This document shows positions 41,600 to 51,400 of a DNA stretch of 57,124 nt, in pieces; position 1 is the first letter of the stretch; each line of letters begins with the position of its first letter. Both the position numbers and the translations under genes were made by a program. Source of the DNA: JAYWIG01 sp043789035 (lineage in GTDB: Bacteria; Pseudomonadota; Gammaproteobacteria; Burkholderiales; Burkholderiaceae_E); the NCBI GenBank assembly GCA_043789035.1, contig JAYWIG010000111.1:1-57124 (forward strand), read 5' to 3'. The notes below the pieces were generated by a model. It searched no databases and was not told the DNA's origin. It worked only from the letters and a program-made list of their open reading frames with translations.

Positions 41600-44197
41600 G
41601 TGAATTTTTCCTTTTGCAAAACTTGGATGCAGCGCGCGCTGCGTGTTACTAGTGCATTTGGCGTAAGCGCTGTCTTGCTTGCCTGTGGTGGCGGTGGCAC
41701 AACTCAAAGTACCACCTCCTACACTGTGGGTGGCTCCCTCAGTGGCCTGGCCAGCGGCCAAAGTGTCTCGATTGCAGGTGCCTCTGGCGTCTCGGCAACC
41801 TTCAGTGCCAATGGCAATTACACGTTTGTAGCCGCTGTACCCGATGGTGCTACCTATAACCTGAGCATCTCGGCTCAACCTAATGGCCAGATTTGCAGCA
41901 TCAGCAATGCCAGCGGTACTGTCTCTGGCGTGGGAGTCAACAATGTGGCCGTCAGCTGCGGCAACACTCTGAACACCACGTCCTACGCTGTGGGTGGCTC
42001 ACTCAGTGGCTTGGCCAGCGGCCAAAGTGTCTCGATTGCAGGTGCCTCTGGCGCCTCGGTAACCTTCAGTGCCAATGGCAATTACACGTTTGTAGTCGCT
42101 GTGCCCGATGGTGCTACCTATAGCCTGAGCGTCTCGGCCCAACCCATTGGTCAGATCTGCAGCATCAGCAATCCCAGCGGCACTGTCCGTGGCGCGGGAA
42201 TCAACAATGTGGCCGTCAGTTGTGCCAACACTCTGAACCTGCTGGCAGGCAATATTGGCAGCAGTGGCTCAATTGACGGGACGGGTGCGTCAGCTCGTTT
42301 TGAAGGCCCTCAAAGCCTTGCCACGGATTCCGCTGGCAATGTGTATGTGGCGGATTCCGATAACCACACCATCCGCAAGATCACCCCGGCCGGTGTGGTG
42401 AGTACCTTGGCGGGCAGCGCAGGCGACAGAGGCTCTGTTGATGGCACGGGCACGGCAGCGAGTTTTAATTTCCCTTATGGCCTTGCCACGGATAGCAGTG
42501 GCAATGTGTATGTGGCGGATACCGATAACCACACCATCCGCAAGATCACCCCGGCAGGCGTGGTCAGCACCTTGGCGGGCAGTGCAGGCAACAGCGGCTC
42601 TGTTAATGGCACGGGCACGGCAGCACGTTTTGATAGCCCTCGAAGCCTTGCGACGGATGCCACTGGCAATGTGTATGTGGTGGATACCAATGACAATACC
42701 ATCCGCAAGATCACCCCGGCCGGTGTGGTGAGCACCTTGGCGGGCAGCGCAGGCGTCAGCGGCTCTGTTGATGGTACAGGCACGGCAGCGCGTTTTAACC
42801 TCCCTCAAGGCATTGCCACGGATTCCGCTGGCAATGTGTATGTAGCGGATACCGGTAACCACACCATTCGCAAGATCACCCTGGCCGGTGTGGTGAGCAC
42901 CTTGGTGGGCAGCGCCGGAAGCACAGGCTCTATTGATGGCACGGGCACGGCAGCGCGTTTTAATTCCCCTCGAGGCCTTGCCCCGGATTCCGCCGGCAAC
43001 GTGTATGTGGCGGATACCGATAACCACACCATCCGCAAGATCACCCCGGCCGGTGTGGTGAGCACCTTGGCGGGCAGCGCAGGCGTCAGCGGCTCTGATG
43101 ACGGCACGGGCACGGCAGCGCGTTTTGATACCCCTTTTGGCCTTGCCACGGATGCCGCTGGCAATGTGTATGTGGCGGATACCAATAACCACACTATTCG
43201 CAAGATCACCCCGGCTGGTATGGTGAGCACCTTGGCGGGGAGCGCAGGCGCCAGCGGCTCTGTTGATGGCACGGGCACGGCAGCGCGTTTTAATTCCCCT
43301 CGAAGCCTTACCACGGATGCCGCTGGCAATGTGTATGTGGCGGATTCCAATAACCACACCATCCGCAAGATCACCCCGGTCGGTGTGGTGAGCACCTTGG
43401 CGGGCAGCGCCGGAAGCACAGGCTCCGTTGATGGCACGGGCACGGCAGCGCGTTTTAATTTCCCTTATGGCCTTGCCACGGATAGCGTTGGCAATGTGTA
43501 TGTGGCGGATACCGGTAACCACACCATTCGCAAGATCACCCCGGCCGGTGTGGTGAGCACCTTGGCGGGCAGTGCAGGCAACACCGGCTCTGCTGACGGC
43601 ACGGGCACGGCAGCGCGTTTTGATACCCCTTTTGGCCTTGCCACGGATGCCGCTGGCAATGTGTATGTGGCGGATTCCAATAACCACACCATCCGTAAGA
43701 TCACCCCGGCCGGTGTGGTGAGCACCTTGGCGGGCAGCGCAGGAACCACCGGCTCTGTTGATGGTACGGGCACGGCAGCGCGCTTTTACATCCCTGGTGC
43801 CATCGCCACGGATGCCGTTGGCAATGTGTATGTGGCGGATTCTTTTAGCCACACCATCCGCAAGATCACCCCGACTGGTGTGGTGAGCACCTTGGCGGGC
43901 AGCGGAGGCAACACCGGCTCTATTGATGGCACGGGCGCGGCAGCGCGTTTTGATGTCCCTCGAGGCCTTTCCCCGGATTCCGCTGGTAATCTGTATGTGG
44001 CGGATTCCGATAACGACACCATCCGCAAAATCACCCCGGCCGGTGTGGTGAGCACCATCATTGGTCGCGCGGGTATCAAAGGTGTGTCGTTGGCTCAACT
44101 CCCAGCTAGTTTAGCCACCCCTTCAGCAGTGAGCGTCGCGGGCGGCAAGCTGTATATCACCACCGCCAACGCCGTGGTCTGGGCCTACATCCCTTGA
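41600..44197 (+). CDS. NHL-repeat lipoprotein
   Basis: An 865-residue exported lipoprotein. The leader ends in the lipobox VLLAC (Cys29) followed by GGGG. Two near-identical domains of about 86 residues come next (SYTVGGSLSGLASGQSVSIA and its copy), with a bacterial Ig-like or carboxypeptidase-regulatory-like flavour. The rest is 11 NHL units of 55 residues, each with LATDxxGNVYVADT and NHTIRKITPAGVVSTLAGSA, which should close into one or two beta-propellers. The last unit is altered (VVSTIIGRAGIKG) and caps the structure. NHL propellers usually bind proteins, peptides or glycans. The start is GTG with AGG upstream. The gene is richer in G+C than the surrounding genes and could expand or shrink by recombination. 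Confidence 0.92.
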   Translation: MNFSFCKTWMQRALRVTSAFGVSAVLLACGGGGTTQSTTSYTVGGSLSGLASGQSVSIAGASGVSATFSANGNYTFVAAVPDGATYNLSISAQPNGQICSISNASGTVSGVGVNNVAVSCGNTLNTTSYAVGGSLSGLASGQSVSIAGASGASVTFSANGNYTFVVAVPDGATYSLSVSAQPIGQICSISNPSGTVRGAGINNVAVSCANTLNLLAGNIGSSGSIDGTGASARFEGPQSLATDSAGNVYVADSDNHTIRKITPAGVVSTLAGSAGDRGSVDGTGTAASFNFPYGLATDSSGNVYVADTDNHTIRKITPAGVVSTLAGSAGNSGSVNGTGTAARFDSPRSLATDATGNVYVVDTNDNTIRKITPAGVVSTLAGSAGVSGSVDGTGTAARFNLPQGIATDSAGNVYVADTGNHTIRKITLAGVVSTLVGSAGSTGSIDGTGTAARFNSPRGLAPDSAGNVYVADTDNHTIRKITPAGVVSTLAGSAGVSGSDDGTGTAARFDTPFGLATDAAGNVYVADTNNHTIRKITPAGMVSTLAGSAGASGSVDGTGTAARFNSPRSLTTDAAGNVYVADSNNHTIRKITPVGVVSTLAGSAGSTGSVDGTGTAARFNFPYGLATDSVGNVYVADTGNHTIRKITPAGVVSTLAGSAGNTGSADGTGTAARFDTPFGLATDAAGNVYVADSNNHTIRKITPAGVVSTLAGSAGTTGSVDGTGTAARFYIPGAIATDAVGNVYVADSFSHTIRKITPTGVVSTLAGSGGNTGSIDGTGAAARFDVPRGLSPDSAGNLYVADSDNDTIRKITPAGVVSTIIGRAGIKGVSLAQLPASLATPSAVSVAGGKLYITTANAVVWAYIP
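42240..44080 (+). repeat. Eleven tandem 165-bp coding repeats (NHL units)
   Basis: The anchor GTGTATGTGGCGGAT recurs every 165 bp, for example at 42341 and 42506, within the NHL lipoprotein. Units are nearly identical at the DNA level over long stretches such as CACCATCCGCAAGATCACCC, which points to recent expansion or ongoing gene conversion. Variable positions cluster in the loop codons between units (SPRS, FPYG, TPFG, LPQG). The same repetition keeps the complementary strand open for about 600 codons. Confidence 0.9.
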
Positions 44198-44451
44198 TCA
44201 CAGCGGCTCACCTGCGCTCGCATTGGTAGCCGGTGAGGGCTGTTGGCCGAGGAATGGCTTTAGTTGCGCGACGCTGAATCAAATCGTTGCGCTTCTTCGA
44301 CTCAACTTCCCCGAGAACGACTGCCGACCCGACTATCAACGCGATTCGAATGTAATCAGCTACTTGCTAACGCAAGACCGTAACCAAGGCTCAATATGCG
44401 CGATATTGAAGGTGCCCGCGCCGACGCCTCTGCAACGATGAGGGCAATTTT

Positions 44452-45276
44452 TCAGGTGGGCTGCCCTGAATGCCCCACCGTAAAATCATTTTCACCCGTT
44501 CTATCTTGACCCTTCAGTAACCAAATGGGTCGAGTTGCAAATGCCACTGGCACACCGGTTTGGCCGTCTGATGGTTTCAAATCTCGTCGAAACACTGAAC
44601 TGCCTGGCATGTAGCGCAATGCCACACCTGTGCGGCGTTTGCTGCTGGTGTTTTTGTTGGCACCGTGAATCATGTACACATCGTGAAGCGACATTTGGCC
44701 TGGTTGTAATTCAATGTCCTTGGCTTCGTTTTCATCGAATGCGCCTTCTGCGGTTCTTAGGTTCAACGTTAGGTTTTGCCGGTCTTCTAGCAAATGCTCA
44801 TGAAGCTGTTTGTTCGAATGTGAGCCGGGAATCACGCGCAGGCAACCGTTTTCGATGATTGATTCTTCTAAGGCTACCCAAACCGTGCAAGTTGCGAGCG
44901 GCCGAATTGGCCAATAGTGGCCGTCCTGATGCCAAGGCGTTTCATAGCCGTCACCGGCAGGTTTGCAAAATACATGGCAGCCCCAAAGAATGACGTCCTC
45001 ACCAATGATTCCGGATACGAGCTCGACGATCTCTGGGTTTTGGGCAAGCCGCAAAAACTCCGCACTCCCCCGTACACCTTCACCGTTATCTTTGCCCTCG
45101 CCACGTTCGATATGGGCGCTCACGAGTTTTTCTGGTCGAACGCCGGGGTTGTTCCGAATTAAGTCGTTTAAGGTTTGCTGCAAACGTTCAACATGTTCCT
45201 TCGGAAGCGTAAAAGAAGGAATCACGTAGCCATCCTGTTTGTACTTCGCGATTTCGATTGCAGTAAGATGCGCCAT
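44452..45276 (-). CDS. Phytanoyl-CoA dioxygenase family protein
   Basis: A 274-residue Fe(II)/2-oxoglutarate oxygenase. The iron ligands are His116 and Asp118 in TPWHQDGHYW and His204 in VYMIHGANKN, and the 2-oxoglutarate-binding Arg is Arg215 in SKRRTGVALRYM. The N-terminal IAKYKQDGYVIPSF is the usual family opening. Members hydroxylate fatty acyl, ectoine-like or secondary-metabolite substrates. I use the ATG at 45276 (MAHLTAIEIA); the longer frame runs back through the divergent hydrolase gene. Only 21 bp separate it from that gene, so promoters must overlap the coding regions or each other. A hairpin overlaps its stop. Confidence 0.92.
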   Translation of the reverse strand: MAHLTAIEIAKYKQDGYVIPSFTLPKEHVERLQQTLNDLIRNNPGVRPEKLVSAHIERGEGKDNGEGVRGSAEFLRLAQNPEIVELVSGIIGEDVILWGCHVFCKPAGDGYETPWHQDGHYWPIRPLATCTVWVALEESIIENGCLRVIPGSHSNKQLHEHLLEDRQNLTLNLRTAEGAFDENEAKDIELQPGQMSLHDVYMIHGANKNTSSKRRTGVALRYMPGSSVFRRDLKPSDGQTGVPVAFATRPIWLLKGQDRTGENDFTVGHSGQPT

Positions 45277-45297
45277 GGTGTTTTTGGAAGATAAACA

Positions 45298-46548
45298 ATG
45301 ACGATAGCAAAACGTCGAGGGATAAGCCAGCGAAAAAACGCTTCTGATAGTGCAAGGCGCTCCAAGGGTTGGATAAAACGCGTGCTTGCCTTGCTTGTGC
45401 TCCTTACGGCATGTGCGGCCTATTTCTTTCAACCTTGGTCTGCGCATAGCCCGTCTGCAATGACAAAACTTTTCTCGCCCGAAGAACGGGTCGAGAATCA
45501 TCGCAACATGAAGCGCATTTTTCCGTGGCGGGATATTGCAGCATCACCGGCACCTGTTACCTTTCCAAAAGCAGAAAAGCCGCTTTTGGCCGAATTTCAG
45601 TATGACGGTGCAACGAAGAAGCTTGATGAGTTTTTGCAGCGCACGCAAACCACGAGCTTGTTGGTGATCAAAAACGGCACGATAGTGAACGAGAAGTACT
45701 TTCAAGGCAGTGATGAGAAATCACAATTCACCTCATGGTCAGTCGCTAAAAGTTTTCTCTCCACCCTGGCGGCGCTGGCGATGAAGGACGGTTTGATTAA
45801 AAGCTTGGACGATACGGCCGAGCAGTATGTCCCGGAACTCAAGGGTAAGGCCTATGGAACGGTGTCGATTCGGCAGTTGCTGCAAATGAGTTCAGGCATT
45901 AAGTTTGATGAAACCTATACCAATAAGTTATCCGATATCAACATGCTTTTTTATCGGGTGTTTCTGGCTGGTGCATCGATTAACGAAATAATGACAGGTT
46001 ACGAACGTGATGTTCCGGCAGGTAGTCGCTTTCAGTATGTGAGTTCGGACTCGCAAGTGTTGAGTTGGGTGTTAACTAAAGCATCAGGCATGTCTTTGAC
46101 TAAGTACATGCAAACCCGTTTATGGGCACCCTTGGGCATGGAGAGCAGTGCCTATTGGTCTATTGAACGGGAAGGTGGGGCTGAGGTGGCGTATTGCTGC
46201 TTGAACGCTGCCGCGCGTGACTTTGCAAAACTCGGCCAGCTTTATTTAGATCAAGGTAAATGGAAGGGGCAACAGTTTTTGCCTGAAGGTTGGGTAAAAG
46301 AGGCGACGCGCCCTTCGCAAGATTACTTGAAACCTGAGGCCTCGGCCTTAAAGCTGAGGGGCTATCAGTATCAATGGTGGGTGCCGGCCGGTTATGACGG
46401 TGAATATTTTGCCAACGGTGTTTGGGGGCAAATGATTTGGGTGAGTGAGAAAACGAATACCGTGATTGTAAAAACCAGTGTTGATCAAGCGTATAGAAGC
46501 CATTTGGCGGAAACCTTCGCGGTGATGAGAGCATTGAGTGCAAACTAA
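45298..46548 (+). CDS. Serine hydrolase of the beta-lactamase/DD-peptidase family (class C type)
   Basis: A 416-residue membrane-anchored or exported enzyme. A basic N-terminus is followed by one hydrophobic span (VLALLVLLTACAAYFF, about 29-44), then the Beta-lactamase (PF00144) domain. The nucleophile motif SxxK is SVAK (Ser148, Lys151) within TSWSVAKSFLST, and the YxS motif is Tyr247 in QYVSSDSQ. A late VWGQMIWVSEKTNTVIVKTS replaces the KTG region. Such proteins act as esterases, D-amino-acid amidases or peptidoglycan hydrolases. The protein kinase gene follows its stop with no gap. True beta-lactamase activity is unlikely but cannot be excluded. Confidence 0.9.
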   Translation: MTIAKRRGISQRKNASDSARRSKGWIKRVLALLVLLTACAAYFFQPWSAHSPSAMTKLFSPEERVENHRNMKRIFPWRDIAASPAPVTFPKAEKPLLAEFQYDGATKKLDEFLQRTQTTSLLVIKNGTIVNEKYFQGSDEKSQFTSWSVAKSFLSTLAALAMKDGLIKSLDDTAEQYVPELKGKAYGTVSIRQLLQMSSGIKFDETYTNKLSDINMLFYRVFLAGASINEIMTGYERDVPAGSRFQYVSSDSQVLSWVLTKASGMSLTKYMQTRLWAPLGMESSAYWSIEREGGAEVAYCCLNAAARDFAKLGQLYLDQGKWKGQQFLPEGWVKEATRPSQDYLKPEASALKLRGYQYQWWVPAGYDGEYFANGVWGQMIWVSEKTNTVIVKTSVDQAYRSHLAETFAVMRALSAN

Positions 46549-47559
46549 GTGCTAATTAATAACCACCCTTATTCGAAGTTAACACCCGATAAAGTTCTTG
46601 ATGCCATAGCCAGCGTTGGGTTAATGGGCGATGGTCGCATGCTGTCGTTGAACAGTTACGAAAATCGGGTTTATCTGGTTTATCTTGAATCGCCCTACTT
46701 GGGTGTTCATCCACAAGTGGTGGTGAAATTCTATCGGCCAGAGCGCTGGACGCGAGCCCAAATACTCGAAGAGCATGAATTTGCGCAAGAACTTGAAGCC
46801 GAAGAGATTCCAATGGTTGCGCCTTTAGTTGTCGCGGCGACAACCTTAAACCAATTCGAAGAGTTTAGTTTTAGTGTGTCACCGCGCTGCGGAGGGCGCG
46901 CGCCGGAGCTTGATCAAGCCAGGGTCTTGCAGTGGGTAGGGCGCTTTATCGCGCGGATTCACGTGGTTGGGCGTGCCAAGCCATTTGCGACGCGACCGAC
47001 CTTGAACATTGAATCGTTCGGGTATGAGTCTAGGGAGTTCTTGCTAGCCTCAGGTATGGTGCCGCCAGAATTACTCGCAAGCTGGAAGGCGATTGTCGAT
47101 CAATCGCTTGATGCGATTGCGGCTGGGTTCGAGCGAGCAGGCACTATGGAACATATTCGATTGCATGGCGATTGCCATCCAGGAAATATTCTTTGGACAG
47201 AGGACAGAGGCAACTCCAGCATCGCGGCCGGCCCGCATTTTGTCGATCTCGATGATGCACGCATGGGGCCAGCAGTACAAGATTTGTGGATGCTTCTTTC
47301 GGGCGATTCAGAAGATATGAAGCGCCAAGTGAGGGAGGTGCTCACAGGCTATGAAGACTTTTTAGAATTTGACGACAGGCAATTGCAATTGATTGAACCA
47401 CTCCGAACTTTAAGGCTGATCAACTATTCAGCTTGGATTGCTCGACGTTGGGAAGATCCTGCATTCCCAGCAGCCTTCCCGTGGTTTAACTCACAGCGCT
47501 ATTGGCAAGATCGCATCTTGGAGTTGCGTGAGCAGGTTGGGCTAATGCAAGGGGGTTGA
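46549..47559 (+). CDS. srkA: Stress response kinase A (SrkA/YihE-like Ser/Thr kinase)
   Basis: A 336-residue cytosolic kinase of the aminoglycoside-phosphotransferase fold. The opening NNHPYSKLTPDKVLDAIASV, then LSLNSYENRVYLV, matches E. coli SrkA closely. The catalytic loop is LHGDCHPGNILW (Asp208) and the metal-binding segment is FVDLDDARMGPAVQDLWMLL (Asp233, Asp235). In E. coli the protein counters programmed death triggered by envelope and oxidative stress. The GTG start abuts the stop of the serine hydrolase gene, and a DMT transporter follows after 18 bp, so the three probably form one transcript. Confidence 0.92.
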   Translation: MLINNHPYSKLTPDKVLDAIASVGLMGDGRMLSLNSYENRVYLVYLESPYLGVHPQVVVKFYRPERWTRAQILEEHEFAQELEAEEIPMVAPLVVAATTLNQFEEFSFSVSPRCGGRAPELDQARVLQWVGRFIARIHVVGRAKPFATRPTLNIESFGYESREFLLASGMVPPELLASWKAIVDQSLDAIAAGFERAGTMEHIRLHGDCHPGNILWTEDRGNSSIAAGPHFVDLDDARMGPAVQDLWMLLSGDSEDMKRQVREVLTGYEDFLEFDDRQLQLIEPLRTLRLINYSAWIARRWEDPAFPAAFPWFNSQRYWQDRILELREQVGLMQGG

Positions 47560-47577
47560 GTTGAAACAAGCTGCACT

Positions 47578-48495
47578 ATGAAGCAAGCGATTTGGATGGT
47601 GATCGCCTCGTTGGCGTTTTCTTTGATGGGGGTAGTCATCAAATTCGCCGCCAATGATTTCAATACCGCTGAGCTGGTGGCTTATCGCGGTGGCTTAAGT
47701 GCGCTGATTATTTATCTTGTGATTCGCGTCAAAGGCGGTTCCTTAAAAACCCAATATCCGGCGTTGCATGTACAGCGTAGTGTGATTGGGGTGCTGTCGT
47801 TGGCAACTTGGTTTTACGCCATCGCAGGGTTGCCGCTTTCAACAGCGATGACCCTAAACTACATGTCATCGATTTGGTTGGCTGCCTTCTTAATTGGTGG
47901 CGCGTTGATGCTGCGCCTACAAGGAAGTGCCGGACAGCGAGATGATTCGATGTTTGATAGCTGGCTCATCGTGACAGTGCTGGTTGGGTTCGCCGGAGTG
48001 GGTTTGATTCTGCGGCCGACCATTGCACAGAACCAACTCTGGCACGGCTTTATCGGTCTACTCAGCGGCATCGGCGCTGCAATTGCGTATATTCAAGTTG
48101 CAGCCTTGGGTAGAGTGGGTGAGCCTAGCTATCGAGTGGTGTTTTATTTTTCTTTGTGTGCGGCGGTTGGTGGCGCAATAGTCGCTTGCTTTATCGGCTG
48201 GTCGCCCGTGACTTGGAAGGGCGTCGCTTTGCTAGTGCCTTTGGGCTTACTAGCCGTTGTAGGTCAAGTGCTACTAACCCGCGCTTACAGCGGTGGGACG
48301 AGTGATTCGACCTTAACAGCGGCATGTTTGCAATACACCGGCGTACTGTTTAGCGCACTCTTTGGAGTTTGGATTTTTAGCGATGTGCTGACTTGGCATT
48401 CATGGCTTGGCATGAGCATGATCGTGGTCAGCGGCGTCGCTGCAACTTTGTTGCGACGCCGCTCCCAACCGGCATTGCCGGAAGAAGAGCGCTAA
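47578..48495 (+). CDS. DMT-superfamily EamA-type transporter
   Basis: Inner-membrane protein of 305 residues with ten hydrophobic spans and two EamA halves. It opens AIWMVIASLAFSLMGVVIKF and includes FNTAELVAYRGGLSALIIYL and ATWFYAIAGLPLSTAMTLNY, which are typical of the drug/metabolite family. The second half ends ASDVLTWHSW-like (FSDVLTWHSWLGMSMIVVSG). Substrate unknown. It is not a near copy of the exporter at 11334. Its stop overlaps the stop of the convergent oxidoreductase gene, and two hairpins lie within its last 70 bases. Confidence 0.92.
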   Translation: MKQAIWMVIASLAFSLMGVVIKFAANDFNTAELVAYRGGLSALIIYLVIRVKGGSLKTQYPALHVQRSVIGVLSLATWFYAIAGLPLSTAMTLNYMSSIWLAAFLIGGALMLRLQGSAGQRDDSMFDSWLIVTVLVGFAGVGLILRPTIAQNQLWHGFIGLLSGIGAAIAYIQVAALGRVGEPSYRVVFYFSLCAAVGGAIVACFIGWSPVTWKGVALLVPLGLLAVVGQVLLTRAYSGGTSDSTLTAACLQYTGVLFSALFGVWIFSDVLTWHSWLGMSMIVVSGVAATLLRRRSQPALPEEER

Positions 48496-51400
48496 GCTGT
48501 ACAGTTAAATTCATCGAGCACCAAATTGCGCTTTACTTTGGCATTCTCCATCGCAAGCATCTTGACTGGCCCGTAACCTCGAATATCCTCAGGAATCTTC
48601 GCTAACCGCAATGCTAACGTGTGTTTAGAAGAACTAAGCGAATTCGTGAGCAAATCAATTAATGAAAAGTATTCGTTAATTAACGAACGTTCTAAACGTC
48701 TTTCAAGAGTGGCTCCAAATACATCAAGAAAGCTGCCCCGTAGAAACTTCATTCTTGCCAACAACCCAAACCCGGCCCCAAGCCAAGAGCCAAAACGAAT
48801 TTTGGCCGGCCTACCAGTTTTTGGGTCAATGCGTGAAAGTATGGGCGGCGCTAGGTGGTAGGCCAAGGTGTAATCACCTTCGAATTGTGCGGCAATCTTT
48901 TCTTTGAAAGCGGCCGTGCTCATGAGTCTTGCGACTTCATACTCATCTTTGTAAGCCATTAGTTTGAATAGGTTGTGGGCAACGGCCTTGGATAGCTCGT
49001 CATCTAGCCCCAGTTTTCTTTCAAGCACGCCAATGCGATTCACTGCATTTAAATAGCGGTCCGCGTAAGCCTTGTTCTGGTACAGCGTTAACTCTTTCGC
49101 CCGCAAGGCCATCACCTCCTCAAGTGGCTGGTTAGATTGTTTAGCGTTGCGTTTAAACTCGACGGTTTGTAGCTTTGGCGCGCCACTTCGTAATGCCACT
49201 AGTTCCGGTTTTACGGCAGCAAGTTGCCCGATACAAAATGCTTTCACATTGCTCGCGATCGACATATCGTTCAGTTCAATCGCTTTCATGATGGCTTGTC
49301 GAGACAGCGGAATCCAACCCCGTTGCCACGCGTAACCCATCAGTAATGGATTGGTGTAAAGTGCATCGCCCATGTGCGCAACGGCAAGGGCATTGGCATC
49401 GATAAAATCGATTTCCTTTTGCCCGGCGGCAGTGAGGATATTGTTTTTCAAATCTTCGTTTGAGATCGACCAATCACGATTGCGTATAAATTCAGAAGTC
49501 GGTTGTACGTCAGAATTTACGACGGCACGCGTGACTGATGGGCGCATTTTGGATAATGCTTCCTGGCCAGCAGCCACAATCAAGTCGCTCCCTATAAGCA
49601 GATCAGCTTCACCGGTAGCGATGCGGGTCGAAAATAATTGCTCTTGCTGCTTTGCGATCTGTACATGTGAAAACACCGCGCCACCTTTTTGCGCAAGCCC
49701 AGCCATGTCGAGTACCGAAACGCCTTTGCCTTCGATATGTGCCGCCATGCCCAGCAATTGCCCAATCGTGACAACACCAGAACCACCCACGCCTGTGACT
49801 AAGATGCCGTAAGTGCTGTTGCTAATTCCTTCAATCGGCAGTTGGGTTGGAGGCTCAAGCGCCTCAGCAAGCGCCGCCCAATCTTCTGTAGGAGTTGACT
49901 TTGCCTTTCCCTTTTTCAGCTGTCCGCCCTCCACCGATACAAAGCTCGGGCAAAAGCCATTCACGCATGAATAGTCTTTATTGCACGCTGACTGGTTGAT
50001 TTGTCGCTTGCGGCCGAAGGGGGTTTCTAAGGGTTCGATAGCCACGCAGGAAGACTGCACTGAACAATCGCCACAGCCTTCACACACGGCTTCGTTAATC
50101 ACCATGTGTCTTGCCGGATCAGGAAATCCGGGTACGCCATCGACGACTTTCTTTCGCCGTCTACGTTTTTCACTGGCACAGGTTTGATCGTAAATAAGAA
50201 TCGTGCAACCTTCGATCTCGCGCATCTGCTTTTGCACAAAATCTAAATGGTCGCGGTGATGAATCTCTATGCCTGCCACCTCTTCGATGCCATCGAACTT
50301 TTCTGGATCGTCAGTCACGATGGCAATCTTCTTGGCGCGCTCGGCACGCATTTGCATGACGATCTGTGGAACAGAGAGCGTGCCATCAATCGGTTGGCCG
50401 CCGGTCATGGCAACCGCATCGTTGTACAGTATCTTGTAGGTGATATTGACGTTAGCAGCAATCGCAGCGCGAATCGCTAATATGCCCGAATGAAAGTAAG
50501 TGCCATCACCTAGGTTAGCGAAGATATGCGTCTCATCGGTAAACGGTGCCTGCCCGATCCAAGGCACACCTTCACCACCCATTTGTGTAAATGTTTCGGT
50601 TCGACGCTCCGGCATCCAAGTGGCCATATAGTGGCAACCAATACCGGCAATAGCGCGTGAACCCTCGGGGACACGAGTGGAAGTGTTATGTGGGCAGCCA
50701 GCGCAGAAGGTCGGCGTTCTATCGACAATCGTTGCTGGCTGAGCTAAAGCGCGTTCTTTGTTATCGAGAATGTTGATGCGAGCTTCGATGCGCTCTCGCA
50801 TGTCGCGAGTGAGCGCAAAGCGGCTGCCGTGTTTGCCGGGGGTCAGTAATCTGGCGGCGATGGCTCTGGCGATAATGGCAGGAGAAAGCTCATAGTGGGC
50901 CGGTAGCAGCCATTGGCCCATTGGCACTGCCCATTCACCGCCCTTGCCGTCCTTCTCATCGAACTTGCCGTAAATTTTGGGGCGCACATCATCGCTCCAG
51001 TGATAGAGCTCTTCCTTTAGTGCGTACTCTAGAATTTGGCGCTTTTCCTCGACGACTAAAATTTCCTGCAAACCTGTCGCAAAAGCACTCACACCTTGCG
51101 CTTCGAGCGGCCACACAACCGCGCACTTAAACAATCGAATCCCAATTTGCTTGCAGGCCTCTTCGTCAAGCCCAAGTTCCATTAGCGCTTGGCGAGTATC
51201 AAGATAGGCCTTGCCGGCCGTCACAATACCGAACCATGCGTTGGGTGAATCGATCACATTGGCATTGAGTTTATTGGCGCGTACATAGGCCAGTGCTGCA
51301 TAAAACTTATAGTCAAGTAGGCGAGCTTCTTGCGCGAGGGGTGAATCTGGCCAACGAATGTTTAGGCCGTCGGCAGGCACCTCGAAATCGTCTGGCGTAA

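Noticed and set aside
41291..41878. 195-codon minus-strand open frame across the lipoprotein start
   Set aside because: It overlaps the start and signal region of the NHL lipoprotein, has no recognisable domain, and its composition looks like reverse-strand shadow.
42240..44080. Regular repeats suggesting a CRISPR array
   Set aside because: The period is 165 bp, with the whole unit conserved and translated in frame; there are no short repeats with unrelated spacers and no cas genes.
42290..44098. 602-codon open frame on the minus strand, rich in Arg, Ile, His and Gly repeats
   Set aside because: It lies wholly antisense to the NHL lipoprotein and is open only because the 165-bp unit has no stop in that frame. 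The plus-strand product has a lipobox and recognised NHL motifs.
44198..44451. Possible 72-codon gene and hairpin after the NHL gene
   Set aside because: The frame has no recognisable features or ribosome binding site. CAGCGGCTCACC and GGTGAGGGCTG can pair imperfectly (44206-44242), but no T-run follows, so I do not call a terminator.
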